From Actinacidiphila rubida (lineage in GTDB: Bacteria > Actinomycetota > Actinomycetes > Streptomycetales > Streptomycetaceae): 64,000 bases of DNA. The notes under the pieces were generated by a model. The model was not told the DNA's origin. It worked only from the letters and a program-made list of their open reading frames with translations, and did not search any database. The position numbers and the translations under genes are program-made. Positions 25,205 to 34,298 of the stretch are shown here, in pieces. Location of the stretch: positions 248,001-312,000 of the forward strand of contig NZ_FODD01000004.1 of the NCBI RefSeq assembly GCF_900110255.1, written 5' to 3'. Position 1 is the first letter of the stretch, and each line of letters opens with the position of its first letter.

Positions 25205-25789
25205 ATGGGTTTCGTTGCGGCGACGTCCACCGGTATTCCCTCCCGCGCCGCGAGAAACCTGGAGGCCGCCGAGTGGGCGGACGTCGGCATCCCCCTCCTG
25301 GCCAATCCCCGCGACGTGATCAAGGACCTCCACACCCGCCACCTGCCGTCGCCGTCCACCGCGGTCGTCGCCGTGTACGACCCTGACGGGCGGGTGCGCG
25401 CCAGTGCCTCGTTCTCCGGACGGGTCGGCGTCTTCGACGGATGGGAGCGGCGCAACGCGCTGCTGTCCCACCTCCGCCGGGTCATCCCGCACGACCTGAG
25501 GCTGCGCCATCCGGTGCGGACCGCGGTCCTCATGGTCTGCCGGGACGGAGTGCCCGCCTGGACGCCCGAGGACGGAGCCTGGATGTGGGGGCTGCGCGAC
25601 GCGTGCACCCTGCACGGCCTGCGCTGCGGCTCCTATGTGTCGCTCACCGGCGACGGCTGGAACGTGATCGGCGAGAACCGGGCCGGGCGTACGCCCAACT
25701 CGGCTTCGTGGTCCCGGCAGACGGGCGGTTCCCGCTCGCTGCCTGAGGAGACCCCGAAGCCGCTGCCCAAGGCGGCCGCCGCCCGCTGA
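25205..25789 (+). CDS. conserved hypothetical protein
   Basis: A 194-residue protein I cannot assign to a family. It has an alpha/beta look (VVAVYDPDGRVRASASF, then VRTAVLMVCRDG) and a basic, proline-rich C-terminal tail of about 40 residues. There is no signal peptide, no membrane segment and no clear active site. It follows recQ after a gap of about 200 bases on the same strand and ends in a hairpin shared with the convergent gene. ATG at 25205 is nine bases from GGAGG; GTG at 25199 is the alternative. Confidence 0.75.
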   Translation: MGFVAATSTGIPSRAARNLEAAEWADVGIPLLANPRDVIKDLHTRHLPSPSTAVVAVYDPDGRVRASASFSGRVGVFDGWERRNALLSHLRRVIPHDLRLRHPVRTAVLMVCRDGVPAWTPEDGAWMWGLRDACTLHGLRCGSYVSLTGDGWNVIGENRAGRTPNSASWSRQTGGSRSLPEETPKPLPKAAAAR

Positions 25790-25800
25790 CGGCGGCGGCC
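25774..25800. terminator. bidirectional hairpin over a stop codon
   Basis: GGCCGCCGCC (25774-25783) pairs perfectly with GGCGGCGGCC (25791-25800); the 7-base loop contains the stop codon of the upstream gene. It lies between two convergent genes. Confidence 0.65.
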
Positions 25801-25802
25801 GG

Positions 25803-26474
25803 TCAGGCGCTGGCGCCCAGCAGGGCGTTGATCCGCGCCGGCTCGCCGCAGACGATCAGCAGCGTGCCCGCGCGGTCGAGGGCACCGGCCAGCACCTGAG
25901 GCATCGTTTCGTCATCGCCGCCGTTGATCGCGACCACCACGACCGGACGGCCCGCGGCACGGCCGGCGGTGATGTCGGCGTAGAAGACGTCGTCCGTGGC
26001 GTCGTGCTGCGCCCAGTAGGACGCCTCACCGAAGGACAGCTCGTGGGCTGCCCACGGATGACGGTCGCCGGTCGTCAGCACCAGGATCTCGCCCGGTGCA
26101 CGGCCGGCGTCCAGCAGCAGGTCGACGGCCTCGTCGGCCGCGTCGACCGCACCGTCGACAGGCGCGGGGATCAGCTGGATCTGCGCGGAACCATCGGTCT
26201 CACGCTGCTTGGGCACCGTGGACTGGCCGGCACCGGCGTTCGGCCGCTGGCCGCCGCCGGGCCGGGCGGGCCCGGGACGGGCCGAGCCGGCACCCGCGGA
26301 CGCCGGCGGACCGGGGCGCGGGGCGGTCGGACGCGGGGCCGCGGATCGCGGGGCCGCCGGACGCGGCGGGCCGGGGACAGGACGGGGGGTCGACGCACTC
26401 CGGCCGGGGGCCGGAGCAGTGCGAGGACCCGGGACGCTCTCGTGAATCTGAGGCTCCTCGGGGGTGAGAGGCAT
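25803..26474 (-). CDS. hypothetical protein with proline-rich N-terminus
   Basis: A 223-residue protein. Residues about 15-85 are low complexity, made of Pro, Ala, Gly, Arg and Ser. The C-terminal 130 residues form a globular alpha/beta domain with GEILVLTTGDRHPW, YADITAGRAAGRPVVVVAINGG and LLIVCGEPARINALL. This recalls the C-terminal nucleotide-binding half of UvrD-type helicases, but the likeness is weak and no Walker motif is present. It is just upstream of, and on the same strand as, nothing obviously functional: rnhB follows in the opposite order, ending 54 bases before this start. Function unknown. Confidence 0.75.
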   Translation of the reverse strand: MPLTPEEPQIHESVPGPRTAPAPGRSASTPRPVPGPPRPAAPRSAAPRPTAPRPGPPASAGAGSARPGPARPGGGQRPNAGAGQSTVPKQRETDGSAQIQLIPAPVDGAVDAADEAVDLLLDAGRAPGEILVLTTGDRHPWAAHELSFGEASYWAQHDATDDVFYADITAGRAAGRPVVVVAINGGDDETMPQVLAGALDRAGTLLIVCGEPARINALLGASA

Positions 26475-26528
26475 GAGTTGATGTCTATCAAACGTGCTCG
26501 GAATGCGCAGCGGGGGGTGGGTCCTCAA

Positions 26529-27215
26529 TCAGAAATCGAAACCGAGTTGTTCCCCTGTGTCCGCGTCTTCCCGCACCTTCTTGAGATGCTGCCAGCGGGG
26601 CATCGTGTCCAGGTAGGACCACGACAGGCGGTGCTGGCCGGTCGGCCCGAACTCCTCAAGGGCCGCCCGGTGAACGGGTGACGGATATCCGGCGTTGTCC
26701 TCGAAAGCGAACGGGGCGTATTCCGTGCCGAGTTCGGCCATGGCCGCGTCCCGCTGCACCTTCGCGATGACCGACGCGGCGGCCACCGCGACGCACGACT
26801 GGTCGCCCTTGATCACGGTGCGCACCCGCCAGGGGCCACCGAGGTAGTTGTGCTTGCCGTCGAGTATCACCGCGTCGGGGCGCTCCGGGAGGTCGTCCAG
26901 GGCCCGGGTCGCGGCCAGTCGCAGCGCGGCCGTCATCCCGAGCCGGTCGATCTCCTCGTTCGAGGCGTGTCCGAGGGCGTAGGAGGTGACCCAGCCGGTG
27001 AGCACGGCGGCAAGCGCGGTGCGCCGCTTGGGCGTGAGGAGCTTGGAGTCGGTCAGGCCCTCGGGAGCGCGGCGCAGACCGGTGATCGCGGCGCACACCG
27101 TGACCGGTCCGGCCCAGGCTCCACGGCCCACCTCGTCGACACCGGCGACGGATCGGACGCCCAGGGTGGCGCGCATCGAGCGTTCGACGCGATGAGTGGG
27201 TGGTTCGTACGGCAT
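26529..27215 (-). CDS. rnhB: ribonuclease HII
   Basis: A 228-residue RNase HII that removes RNA from RNA-DNA hybrids and single ribonucleotides left in DNA. The catalytic motif [14 protein letters not shown] is at about residue 28, DSKLLT follows, [10 protein letters not shown] holds the third acidic residue, and the fourth lies in [12 protein letters not shown]. The length is usual. The ATG at 27215 has a weak ribosome binding site. It lies between the ADP-ribosylglycohydrolase and the proline-rich protein gene, all on the minus strand. Confidence 0.96.
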   Translation of the reverse strand: MPYEPPTHRVERSMRATLGVRSVAGVDEVGRGAWAGPVTVCAAITGLRRAPEGLTDSKLLTPKRRTALAAVLTGWVTSYALGHASNEEIDRLGMTAALRLAATRALDDLPERPDAVILDGKHNYLGGPWRVRTVIKGDQSCVAVAAASVIAKVQRDAAMAELGTEYAPFAFEDNAGYPSPVHRAALEEFGPTGQHRLSWSYLDTMPRWQHLKKVREDADTGEQLGFDF

Positions 27216-27285
27216 GGCGGGGACCAGCCTACTCTGCGGAGATCCGCGGTCTCCAGAGGGTCGAAGGTGGTCGAACAGCCCTGGT

Positions 27286-28194
27286 TCAGGCCGGAACGGC
27301 CCAATCCGGCAGGGTTTCGGTCCGTTCGGTCCAGGTCGCCGGCGGCTCGCCGCCCGCCCGCGCCGCGACGATCCCGCCGACGATGGCGCAGGTGGTGTCG
27401 ACGTCGCCACCGGCCCGCGCCGTGGTCCAGAAGGCCCGTTCGTAGTCGCCGAGATGGCGTGCCGCGGCCCACAGCGCGAAGGGGACGGTGTCGTGGGCGC
27501 TGGTGCGCCGCCCGCAGCCGAGGACGGCGGCCACGGTCGCCACGTCGCCGTAGTCGAGCATGTCGCGGGCGCGCCGGATGCCGGCGTGCACGGCGCTGCG
27601 CGGCACCAGTTCCAGGACGGCGGCCAGCAGGTCCGCCGGGTCCTCGGGACCGCCCGCGGGGTCGGCGGCGATGGCCGCGGCCGCGGCGACGGCCATCGCA
27701 CCGACGACCGCCTCACGGTGCTGGTGGGTCGGGTAGGCGGAGATCTCCGCCTGGTGGGTGGCCTGCACGGGGTCGCCCGCGTAATAGGCGCCGAGCGGGG
27801 CGACCCGCATCGCGGCGCCGTTGCCCCACGAACCCTGCCCGTTGAAGAGCGCCGCGGCCAGCTCGCGCCAGTCGGCCCCCTCCTGGCGGATCTGCCGCAG
27901 CATGCGGTTGACCGCGGGACCGTAACCGCGGTCGAAGTCGTGGTGCTCGGCGAACGACATCGCCAGGGCGTCCTGGTCGATGCGCCCGTGCCGGGCGAGG
28001 ACGGCCACCACCGAGCAGGCCATCTCCGTGTCGTCGGTCCATCCCCAGGCGCCGGGCGGCAGTTCGCCGCGCTGGAGGGCGGGATAGTTGGCGGGGACGA
28101 AGAACTGGGAGCCGAGGGCGTCGCCGATGGCGAGTCCCTGGAGGCTGGCGAGGGCGCGGGCGAGCGCGGCGGAGTCGGCGGTGTGAGCGGTCAT
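27286..28194 (-). CDS. ADP-ribosylglycohydrolase family protein
   Basis: A 302-residue protein of the ADP-ribosylglycohydrolase (DraG/ARH) family, which removes ADP-ribose from proteins or small molecules. The metal-binding residues are visible in [14 protein letters not shown] and, near the C-terminus, [17 protein letters not shown]. It is all-helical by appearance, with no signal peptide. The start ATG at 28194 is chosen as the first Met before the family pattern; the upstream in-frame extension is not protein-like. It is upstream of rnhB on the same strand with a 70-base gap. Confidence 0.93.
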   Translation of the reverse strand: MTAHTADSAALARALASLQGLAIGDALGSQFFVPANYPALQRGELPPGAWGWTDDTEMACSVVAVLARHGRIDQDALAMSFAEHHDFDRGYGPAVNRMLRQIRQEGADWRELAAALFNGQGSWGNGAAMRVAPLGAYYAGDPVQATHQAEISAYPTHQHREAVVGAMAVAAAAAIAADPAGGPEDPADLLAAVLELVPRSAVHAGIRRARDMLDYGDVATVAAVLGCGRRTSAHDTVPFALWAAARHLGDYERAFWTTARAGGDVDTTCAIVGGIVAARAGGEPPATWTERTETLPDWAVPA

Positions 28195-28347
28195 GGCCCG
28201 AAAACTCTGACATCGCACATGATCCGGGTCAATCTCCCTGTGCCGAAACTCACCTGCGTGCCCGCCACCGGCGGGCCCTCCACACAGCCGCGCACCCACA
28301 CCGCCACGCACGCGTGGCGGCTCACCCGTGGTGGCTCACGCGCCGGC

Positions 28348-29010
28348 TCACCCGTGGCCGCCGCCGGGCGGCCCTGCCGTGCCCCACCGCTCGAAGGGAC
28401 GGTCGAGCGAGAACCTGCCGTCCTTGCCGCCCACGAGCATCCGGAACTCGCCGTTCGCCGGGTTGGACAGCGTCTCGAACTCCTCCACCGTCCAGTGGAA
28501 CCAGCGCATGCAGAACAGCCGCATGGTCAGCCCGTGGGTGACGAGCAGCACGTTGGGCGGGAAGTCGGGCTTGTCGAACGCGCGGTGCAGGGTCTCCAGG
28601 AAGGCCCCCACCCGGTCGTAGACGTCGGCGCCGCTCTCCCCCATGGCGAAGCGGTAGAAGAAGTGCCCGTAGGCGTCCCGGGCCTTGCGCTGCCGCTGGA
28701 TGTCCTCCAGGTCCTGCCAGTTGCCCCAGTCCTGCTCCCGCAGCCGCGGCTCCTCGCGGGCCTGGACGCGCCAGGGGTCGAGGCCGAGGGCGTGGAAGGT
28801 CGCCCAGGTACGGCGGTAGGGCGACACGAACGCCTGGACGCGCTCGTGGCCGAACACCTCGCGGAGCTGCCCGCCGGCGTGCCGCGCCTGCCGCATTCCC
28901 TCGTCGGTGAGCTCCAGAGCGTGGTCCGGCACCCGTTCGTAGATGCTGTCGTCCGCGTTGCCCTGGGACTCGCCGTGCCGGATCAGCACGATGCGGTGAG
29001 GGCGTCCCAT
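28348..29010 (-). CDS. histidine phosphatase (phosphoglycerate mutase-like)
   Basis: A 220-residue branch-1 histidine phosphatase. The phosphoacceptor motif is LIRHGES (His near residue 12), a second catalytic Arg is in SPYRRT, and the second His is in LLVTHGLTMR. The length is close to phosphoglycerate mutase-like phosphatases, but the substrate cannot be told from sequence. It begins with ATG at 29010. The gap between it and the ADP-ribosylglycohydrolase contains short GGCTCACCCGTGG repeats (28317-28360). Confidence 0.93.
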   Translation of the reverse strand: MGRPHRIVLIRHGESQGNADDSIYERVPDHALELTDEGMRQARHAGGQLREVFGHERVQAFVSPYRRTWATFHALGLDPWRVQAREEPRLREQDWGNWQDLEDIQRQRKARDAYGHFFYRFAMGESGADVYDRVGAFLETLHRAFDKPDFPPNVLLVTHGLTMRLFCMRWFHWTVEEFETLSNPANGEFRMLVGGKDGRFSLDRPFERWGTAGPPGGGHG

Positions 29011-29193
29011 GGCGCCAGCCTATGGCCCCGCAGGTCGCGGGGCACGACCGGCCCCGGACGTCGGGCCGCCGGGCCCCGGACGCCGGGCCCTCGGCGGGCG
29101 GGCGTCGGGCCGTCGGGGGGGCGGCGTCCGGCCGCGGCCGCCGCCGGGGCGTGCCCGGTCGGCGGGGAGGACGACCGAGCTTCCGCCTGGGCC

Positions 29194-29799
29194 TCAGAGC
29201 GTCCAGGTAGGGACCACGTCCACCATGTCGCCCGCCACCGACAGCACGTCGTCGTCCAGCTCCGCCCGCTCCGACAACCGGGACACCGCGGACTCCCGGT
29301 ACTTGCCGTGCTCGGTCGAGGAGTCCCACATGGACAGCACGAGGAAGTCGTCGCGGTCCCCCTGGCCGAAGAGACCCCGGAGCATCCCCGGGGAGCCCGC
29401 CATGGCCGGGTTCCAGACCCGCTGCTGCATCAGGGTGAAGTGGTCGACGCGGTCGGGCCGTACGTTGCACAGCGCCACCCGCAGCAGGTCGGCGTCGGTG
29501 AACAGCGGCTCGAAGCCGACCTTCACGTCGAGCCGGTGCTCGAAGAGCCGCGTGCCGAGCATCTCGAAGGTGCCCCTCTGCGCGGTCGCCAGGCCGTCGT
29601 GGGGGCCGGCCATGAACGCGTCGTACGCCCGCTGCCCGTCCCAGAAGGCGAAGAGGTGCGCCACCCCGGGCTGGGACCGGCTCCAGCCGCCGCCCTGGCC
29701 CCGGAATCCGGGTTGTTCCCGCAATGCCGCCCATCGGCGCTGGCCGCGCTCGAACCCCGGCCGGTCGAGGACCCCGCAGCGTATCCACTTCACCAACAC
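29194..29799 (-). CDS. DUF4937 domain protein
   Basis: A 201-residue protein of the DUF4937 (YdbC-like) group. It begins VLVKWIRCGVLDRPGF and shows the family pattern of a Trp-rich N-terminal half (GGWSRS, LFAFWD, YDAFMAGPHD) followed by a ferredoxin-like C-terminal half (LVLSMWDSSTEHGKYRE) resembling antibiotic-biosynthesis monooxygenase folds. No function is known. GTG at 29799 fits the family N-terminus; the ribosome binding site is weak. The 180 bases downstream are a GC-rich, degenerate repeat tract without a gene. Confidence 0.82.
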   Translation of the reverse strand: MLVKWIRCGVLDRPGFERGQRRWAALREQPGFRGQGGGWSRSQPGVAHLFAFWDGQRAYDAFMAGPHDGLATAQRGTFEMLGTRLFEHRLDVKVGFEPLFTDADLLRVALCNVRPDRVDHFTLMQQRVWNPAMAGSPGMLRGLFGQGDRDDFLVLSMWDSSTEHGKYRESAVSRLSERAELDDDVLSVAGDMVDVVPTWTL

Positions 29800-29858
29800 C
29801 GCGCCATCGTAGTGGGGTTGGAACAGTGCCTCGGGCCACACGGCTGGTCCGCCCGGGA

Positions 29859-30062
29859 TCAGAGCGCTGCGGACTCCCCCGGCCGCAGCCGGTGCAGCCG
29901 GTCGCCGAGGCCGGCGGCCGCGAACGCGGCCTCCAGGCTGTCGCCGTCCTGCGTGAAGTGGCCCCAGTGCTCGAAGTGCAGCGGCACGACCCGGCGGGCC
30001 CCGAGTATCTCCGCCGCCTGCGCCGCCTGCGCGCTGGTGAGGGTCAGCGGGGCACCGGGCAC
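29859..30062 (-). pseudogene. C-terminal relic of an MBL-fold metallo-hydrolase
   Basis: The reading frame encodes 67 residues matching only the C-terminal end of MBL-fold hydrolases of the UlaG type: LTLTSAQAAQAAEILGARR, then VVPLHFEHWGHF with the last metal or substrate histidines. The N-terminal HxHxDH domain is absent, and the sequence upstream shows no continuation before the nrdJ terminator at 30127. It is therefore a truncated gene rather than a small protein. Confidence 0.65.
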
Positions 30063-30126
30063 CAGCCTGCGACAAGCACCTGCCCCGCGGGCCTATTCCC
30101 GGCCTCACCCGTTCGGCCGCACATGC

Positions 30127-30163
30127 GGGAGGGGGCGCCGGCTCGGTGCCGGCGCCCCCTCCC
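30127..30163. terminator. nrdJ terminator
   Basis: A perfect 16-bp stem (30127-30142 with 30148-30163) with loop TCGGT lies 14 bases after the nrdJ stop. Very stable and well placed for nrdJ transcripts. Confidence 0.85.
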
Positions 30164-30177
30164 GTCTCAGACGGTGA

Positions 30178-33057
30178 TCAGCTGCAGCCGCTGGTCGAGC
30201 CGCAGCCCTCGCAGAGGTAGCAGCTTCCGGCGCGCCGCATCTTCGTGCCGCAGGAGAAGCACAGCGGGGCGTCGGCGTTCAGGCCGAGCTGGATCTCCAG
30301 CAGCTCCGTGGAGTTGTGCGCCTGCTTCGGCGCCGGGACCGTCGCCGCGGCCTCGGCGGGCTTGGCCACCGACAGCGGCTTGCGGGGCTCCTCGCGAGGC
30401 GCCGACTGGGCCAGGCCCTCGACGTCCATCTCCTCCTCGGCCGCCTCGTAGGAGCCGGTGTCCAGGTGCCGCTGGCGCTCCCCGGCGGAGTGGATGCCGA
30501 GCGCGGACCGCGTCTCGAAGGGCAGGAAGTCCAGCGCCAGGCGGCGGAAGATGTAGTCGACGATCGACTGGGCCATCCGCACGTCCGGGTCGTCCGTCAG
30601 ACCGGCCGGCTCGAAGCGCATGTTGGTGAACTTCGAGACGTAGGTCTCCAGCGGGACGCCGTACTGCATGCCGACCGAGACGGCGATGGAGAAGGCGTCC
30701 ATCATGCCCGCGAGGGTCGAGCCCTGCTTGGACATCTTCAGGAAGACCTCGCCCAGGCCGTCGTCCGGGTAGGAGTTGGCCGTCATGTAGCCCTCGGCAC
30801 CGCCGACGGTGAAGGACGTGGTGATGCCGGGACGTCCCTTCGGGAGGCGCTTGCGCACCGGACGGTACTCGACGACCTTCTCCACCGCGGCCGGAGCGAC
30901 GGCCTCGGCCTTCGTCTCCTCCTTCTTCTTGGCGGAGAGCGGCTGGCCGACCTTGCAGTTGTCGCGGTAGATCGCGAGGGCCTTCAGGCCGAGCTTCCAG
31001 CCCTCGTAGTAGACCTCCTCGACCTCCTCGACGGTCGCCGTCTCGGGCAGGTTGACCGTCTTGGAGATGGCACCGGACAGGAACGGCTGCGCCGCGGCCA
31101 TCATCCGCACGTGGCCCATGGCGGAGATCGCCCGCTCACCCATCGCGCAGTCGAAGACCTCGTAGTGCTCCTGGCGCAGGCCGGGGGCGTCGACCACGTT
31201 GCCGTGCTCGGAGATGTGGGCGACGATCGCCTCGATCTGCTCGTCCTGGTAGCCGAGCCGCTTGAGGGCGGTGGGCACCGTGTTGTTGACGATCTGCATG
31301 GACCCGCCGCCGACCAGCTTCTTGAACTTGACCAGGGCCAGGTCGGGTTCGACGCCGGTGGTGTCGCAGTCCATCATCAGGCCGATGGTGCCGGTCGGGG
31401 CGAGCACCGACGCCTGCGCGTTGCGGAATCCGTTCTTCTCACCGAGGCGCAGGACGTCCTGCCATGCCTCCGTGGCCGCCGCCCACACCGGGGTGTCGAG
31501 GTCGTCCACCCGCGTGGCGGTGGTGTTGGCGTCCGAGTGCTGCTTCATGACCCGCTTGTGGGCGTCCGCGTTGCGCGCGTAGCCGTCGTACGGGCCGACG
31601 ACCGCGGCGAGCTCGGCCGACCTGCGGTAGGAGGTGCCGGTCATCAGCGAGGTGATGGCGCCGGCCAGCGCCCGGCCGCCGTCCGAGTCGTAGGCGTGGC
31701 CGGTGGCCATCAGCAGGGCGCCGAGGTTGGCGTAGCCGATGCCCAGCTGGCGGAAGGCGCGGGTGGTCTCGCCGATCTTCTCGGTCGGGAAGTCGGCGAA
31801 GCAGATGGAGATGTCCATCGCCGTGATGACCAGCTCGACGACCTTGGCGAAGCGCTCGGCGTCGAAGGACTGGTGGCCCGCCTCGTCGTGCCGCAGGAAC
31901 TTCATCAGGTTCAGCGAGGCCAGGTTGCAGCTGGAGTTGTCCAGGTGCATGTACTCGCTGCACGGGTTGGAGGCGGTGATCCGGCCGGTCTCCGGCGAGG
32001 TGTGCCAGTGGTTGATCGTGTCGTCGTACTGGATGCCGGGGTCGGCGCAGGCCCAGGCGGCCTCGGCGAGCTTGCGGAACAGGCCCTTGGCGTCGACCTC
32101 CTCGATGACCTCGCCGGTCATCCGGGCACGCAGCCCGAACGAGGAGCCGGACTCGTACGCCTTCATGAACTCGTCGTTGACGCGGACGGAGTTGTTGGCG
32201 TTCTGGTACTGGACGGAGGTGATGTCGTCCCCGCCGAGGTCCATGTCGAAGCCCGCGTCGCGCAGGGCGCGGATCTTCTCCTCCTCCGTGACCTTCGTCT
32301 CGATGAAGGCCTCGACGTCGGGGTGGTCGACGTCCAGCACGACCATCTTGGCGGCGCGGCGGGTGGCACCGCCCGACTTGATGGTGCCCGCGGAGGCGTC
32401 GGCACCGCGCATGAAGGAGACCGGGCCGGAGGCGTTGCCGCCGGAGGAGAGCAGCTCCTTGGAGGAGCGGATCCGGGAGAGGTTCAGACCTGCGCCCGAA
32501 CCGCCCTTGAAGATCATGCCCTCTTCCTTGTACCAGTCGAGGATCGACTCCATGGAGTCGTCGACGGACAGGATGAAGCAGGCGGACACCTGCTGGGGCT
32601 GGGCGGTGCCCACGTTGAACCACACCGGCGAGTTGAAGCTGAACACCTGGTGCAGCAGCGCGTAGGTGAGCTCGTGCTCGAAGATCTCGGCATCCGCCGG
32701 GGACGCGAAGTAGCCGTGCTCCTCACCTGCCTTGCGGTAGGTGAGCACGACCCGGTCGATGAGCTGCTTCAGGCTCTTCTCGCGCTGCGGGGTGCCCACC
32801 GCGCCGCGGAAGTACTTGCTGGTGACGATGTTGACCGCGTTCACCGACCAGAAGTCGGGGAACTCCACACCGCGCTGCTCGAAGTTGACCGAACCGTCGC
32901 GCCAGTTCGTCATGACGACGTCACGGTGCTCCCAGACCACCTCGTCGTACGGGTGCACGCCGGGGGTGGTGTGGATGCGCTCGATACGCAGGCCCTTGCT
33001 CGCCTTCGCCCCCTTGCTGCGGGAACCACGCGCCGGGCCGCTCGTCGTCTCTGTCAT
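30178..33057 (-). CDS. nrdJ: class II (adenosylcobalamin-dependent) ribonucleotide reductase
   Basis: A 959-residue NrdJ that reduces ribonucleotides to deoxyribonucleotides with a B12 radical, independent of oxygen. The substrate region includes NPCSEYMHLDNSSCNLASL with an active-site cysteine, and earlier GGSGAGLNLSRIRS; the tail ends in a redox or zinc cluster (LCFSCGTKM, YLCEGCGS). Length and C-terminal Cys-rich tail are typical for streptomycetes. The ATG at 33057 follows GGAGGCGGC. It lies 122 bases downstream of nrdR, forming the nrdR-nrdJ operon. I see no cobalamin riboswitch in front of it. Confidence 0.97.
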   Translation of the reverse strand: MTETTSGPARGSRSKGAKASKGLRIERIHTTPGVHPYDEVVWEHRDVVMTNWRDGSVNFEQRGVEFPDFWSVNAVNIVTSKYFRGAVGTPQREKSLKQLIDRVVLTYRKAGEEHGYFASPADAEIFEHELTYALLHQVFSFNSPVWFNVGTAQPQQVSACFILSVDDSMESILDWYKEEGMIFKGGSGAGLNLSRIRSSKELLSSGGNASGPVSFMRGADASAGTIKSGGATRRAAKMVVLDVDHPDVEAFIETKVTEEEKIRALRDAGFDMDLGGDDITSVQYQNANNSVRVNDEFMKAYESGSSFGLRARMTGEVIEEVDAKGLFRKLAEAAWACADPGIQYDDTINHWHTSPETGRITASNPCSEYMHLDNSSCNLASLNLMKFLRHDEAGHQSFDAERFAKVVELVITAMDISICFADFPTEKIGETTRAFRQLGIGYANLGALLMATGHAYDSDGGRALAGAITSLMTGTSYRRSAELAAVVGPYDGYARNADAHKRVMKQHSDANTTATRVDDLDTPVWAAATEAWQDVLRLGEKNGFRNAQASVLAPTGTIGLMMDCDTTGVEPDLALVKFKKLVGGGSMQIVNNTVPTALKRLGYQDEQIEAIVAHISEHGNVVDAPGLRQEHYEVFDCAMGERAISAMGHVRMMAAAQPFLSGAISKTVNLPETATVEEVEEVYYEGWKLGLKALAIYRDNCKVGQPLSAKKKEETKAEAVAPAAVEKVVEYRPVRKRLPKGRPGITTSFTVGGAEGYMTANSYPDDGLGEVFLKMSKQGSTLAGMMDAFSIAVSVGMQYGVPLETYVSKFTNMRFEPAGLTDDPDVRMAQSIVDYIFRRLALDFLPFETRSALGIHSAGERQRHLDTGSYEAAEEEMDVEGLAQSAPREEPRKPLSVAKPAEAAATVPAPKQAHNSTELLEIQLGLNADAPLCFSCGTKMRRAGSCYLCEGCGSTSGCS

Positions 33058-33179
33058 GCCGCCTCCCTATACGGGCGAAAACGCCCTGATGTGCGCGGTT
33101 CTTCCCCCGCTGCACGGTGTTGTCTGCCGCCTTCGCACCCCCTGGGTGCGCCGGCGTAATCCGGTCCTGCGCGCGGCGG

Positions 33180-33692
33180 TCAGTCAGCCGCGGCCGCGGG
33201 CGCGGGGACCCCGAGGTCCTCGTCGAGCCCGCCAGGGGTCTGCGGTGGGAGCTGCTCGCGCAGCTCTCCGATGGCCCTCTCGAAGTCCTCGAGCGAGTCG
33301 AACGCCCGGTACACCGAGGCGAAGCGCAGATACGCGACCAGGTCGAGGTCCTGGAGCGGGCCGAGTATGGCCAGCCCGACGTCGTGGGTCGACAGCTCGG
33401 CGCTGCCGGTGGCCCGGACCGCCTCCTCGACGCGCTGCCCGAGCTGGGCGAGGGCGTCCTCGGTGACGGGGCGGCCCTGGCACGCCTTGCGCACGCCGGC
33501 GATCACCTTGTCCCGGCTGAAGGGCTCGGTGACGCCGCTGCGCTTGATCACCATCAGGGACGCGGTCTCGACGGTCGTGAAGCGCCGGCCGCAGTCGGGA
33601 CACTGGCGCCGACGGCGGATCGAGGCTCCGTCGTCGGTGGTGCGGCTGTCCACGACGCGGCTGTCGGGGTGTCGGCAGAAGGGGCAGTGCAT
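33180..33692 (-). CDS. nrdR: transcriptional repressor NrdR
   Basis: A 170-residue NrdR: an N-terminal zinc ribbon ([17 protein letters not shown] and QCPDCGRRF) followed by an ATP-cone ([23 protein letters not shown]) and an acidic, Ala/Pro-rich tail. It senses ATP/dATP and represses ribonucleotide reductase genes by binding paired NrdR boxes. Both boxes are present upstream at 33793-33839, so it controls its own operon with nrdJ. The ATG at 33692 is preceded by a GA-rich ribosome binding site. Confidence 0.98.
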   Translation of the reverse strand: MHCPFCRHPDSRVVDSRTTDDGASIRRRRQCPDCGRRFTTVETASLMVIKRSGVTEPFSRDKVIAGVRKACQGRPVTEDALAQLGQRVEEAVRATGSAELSTHDVGLAILGPLQDLDLVAYLRFASVYRAFDSLEDFERAIGELREQLPPQTPGGLDEDLGVPAPAAAAD

Positions 33693-33792
33693 GTCTTCCT
33701 CCTCCCTCCCTCACCCGGAGGTGAGCGCACGACAACGACGCTCGCGCAAGCCCTGACGGGCCGCCGAAGCAGTCTCAATACTAGTCACGTGA

Positions 33793-33839
33793 CCACAACT
33801 TGTTGTGGCCGGGGTCCATCCAACCACTAGATCTGGTGT
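33793..33839. promoter_or_regulatory. paired NrdR boxes
   Basis: Two 16-bp palindromes lie about 100 bases upstream of nrdR: CCACAACTTGTTGTGG (33793-33808) and CCACTAGATCTGGTGT (33824-33839). Their starts are 31 bp apart, three helical turns, which is the usual spacing of NrdR boxes. They account for repression of nrdR-nrdJ. lexA, transcribed the other way, starts about 460 bases from the second box. Confidence 0.8.
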
Positions 33840-34119
33840 CCGCGCGCCAAAGTCGTGGATTCGCGTGTCGCCCGCGTGTCGCGCGCCCGCCCGCGACCAC
33901 GCAGGGGTGCGGAGCGTGTCGCAGCGTAGACGACGGCGTTCTCCGGTGCGGCGCCGGGAGGGGGTGGCACACTGACGACGGGGGGCGACGCGGAGGTGAT
34001 CCGCGGCGACCGGAAAGGCGATCCGCGGACCCGTTCCGAGACGCTCCGATGAGGTGTCCCGAAGGTCGTGGCGACCCGGCGGAGGGGTAACCGCGACCCG
34101 CCGAAGGTCATTCCCGAAT

Positions 34120-34198
34120 CGAACTTCCATTCGATCAATACACCCGGTACCTTGATCACGTCAGCGGATTTATGCAAATTCACTCGAACGTGTGTTTG
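34120..34198. promoter_or_regulatory. two LexA (SOS) boxes upstream of lexA
   Basis: CGAAC-TTCC-ATTCG at 34120-34133 and CGAAC-GTGT-GTTTG at 34185-34198 each differ by one base from the actinobacterial LexA box CGAAC-N4-GTTCG. They lie 100-180 bases ahead of the lexA start and fit autorepression. The surrounding sequence is relatively A+T rich, as in a promoter. Confidence 0.75.
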
Positions 34199-34298
34199 GC
34201 GCAACCTTTCGAAACCCACTACCGTTGTACTAACTGCCCGTGCCGCGAGCGGGCCGACCGCAGTCCATGCGGTGGAGAACATCTCGAAAGGGGCCGCC

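Noticed and set aside
27196-30177. A 993-residue open frame on the plus strand.
   Set aside because: It runs antisense through rnhB, the ADP-ribosylglycohydrolase, the phosphatase and the DUF4937 gene. Its translation is low complexity and shows no domain; G+C-rich DNA keeps such shadow frames open.
30316-33159. A 947-residue open frame antisense to nrdJ.
   Set aside because: It is a shadow of a well-supported gene, with no recognisable protein pattern or ribosome binding site.
33058-33179. A cobalamin riboswitch in front of nrdJ.
   Set aside because: The 122-base gap has no B12-box-like sequence or folding pattern. NrdR boxes upstream of nrdR explain regulation.
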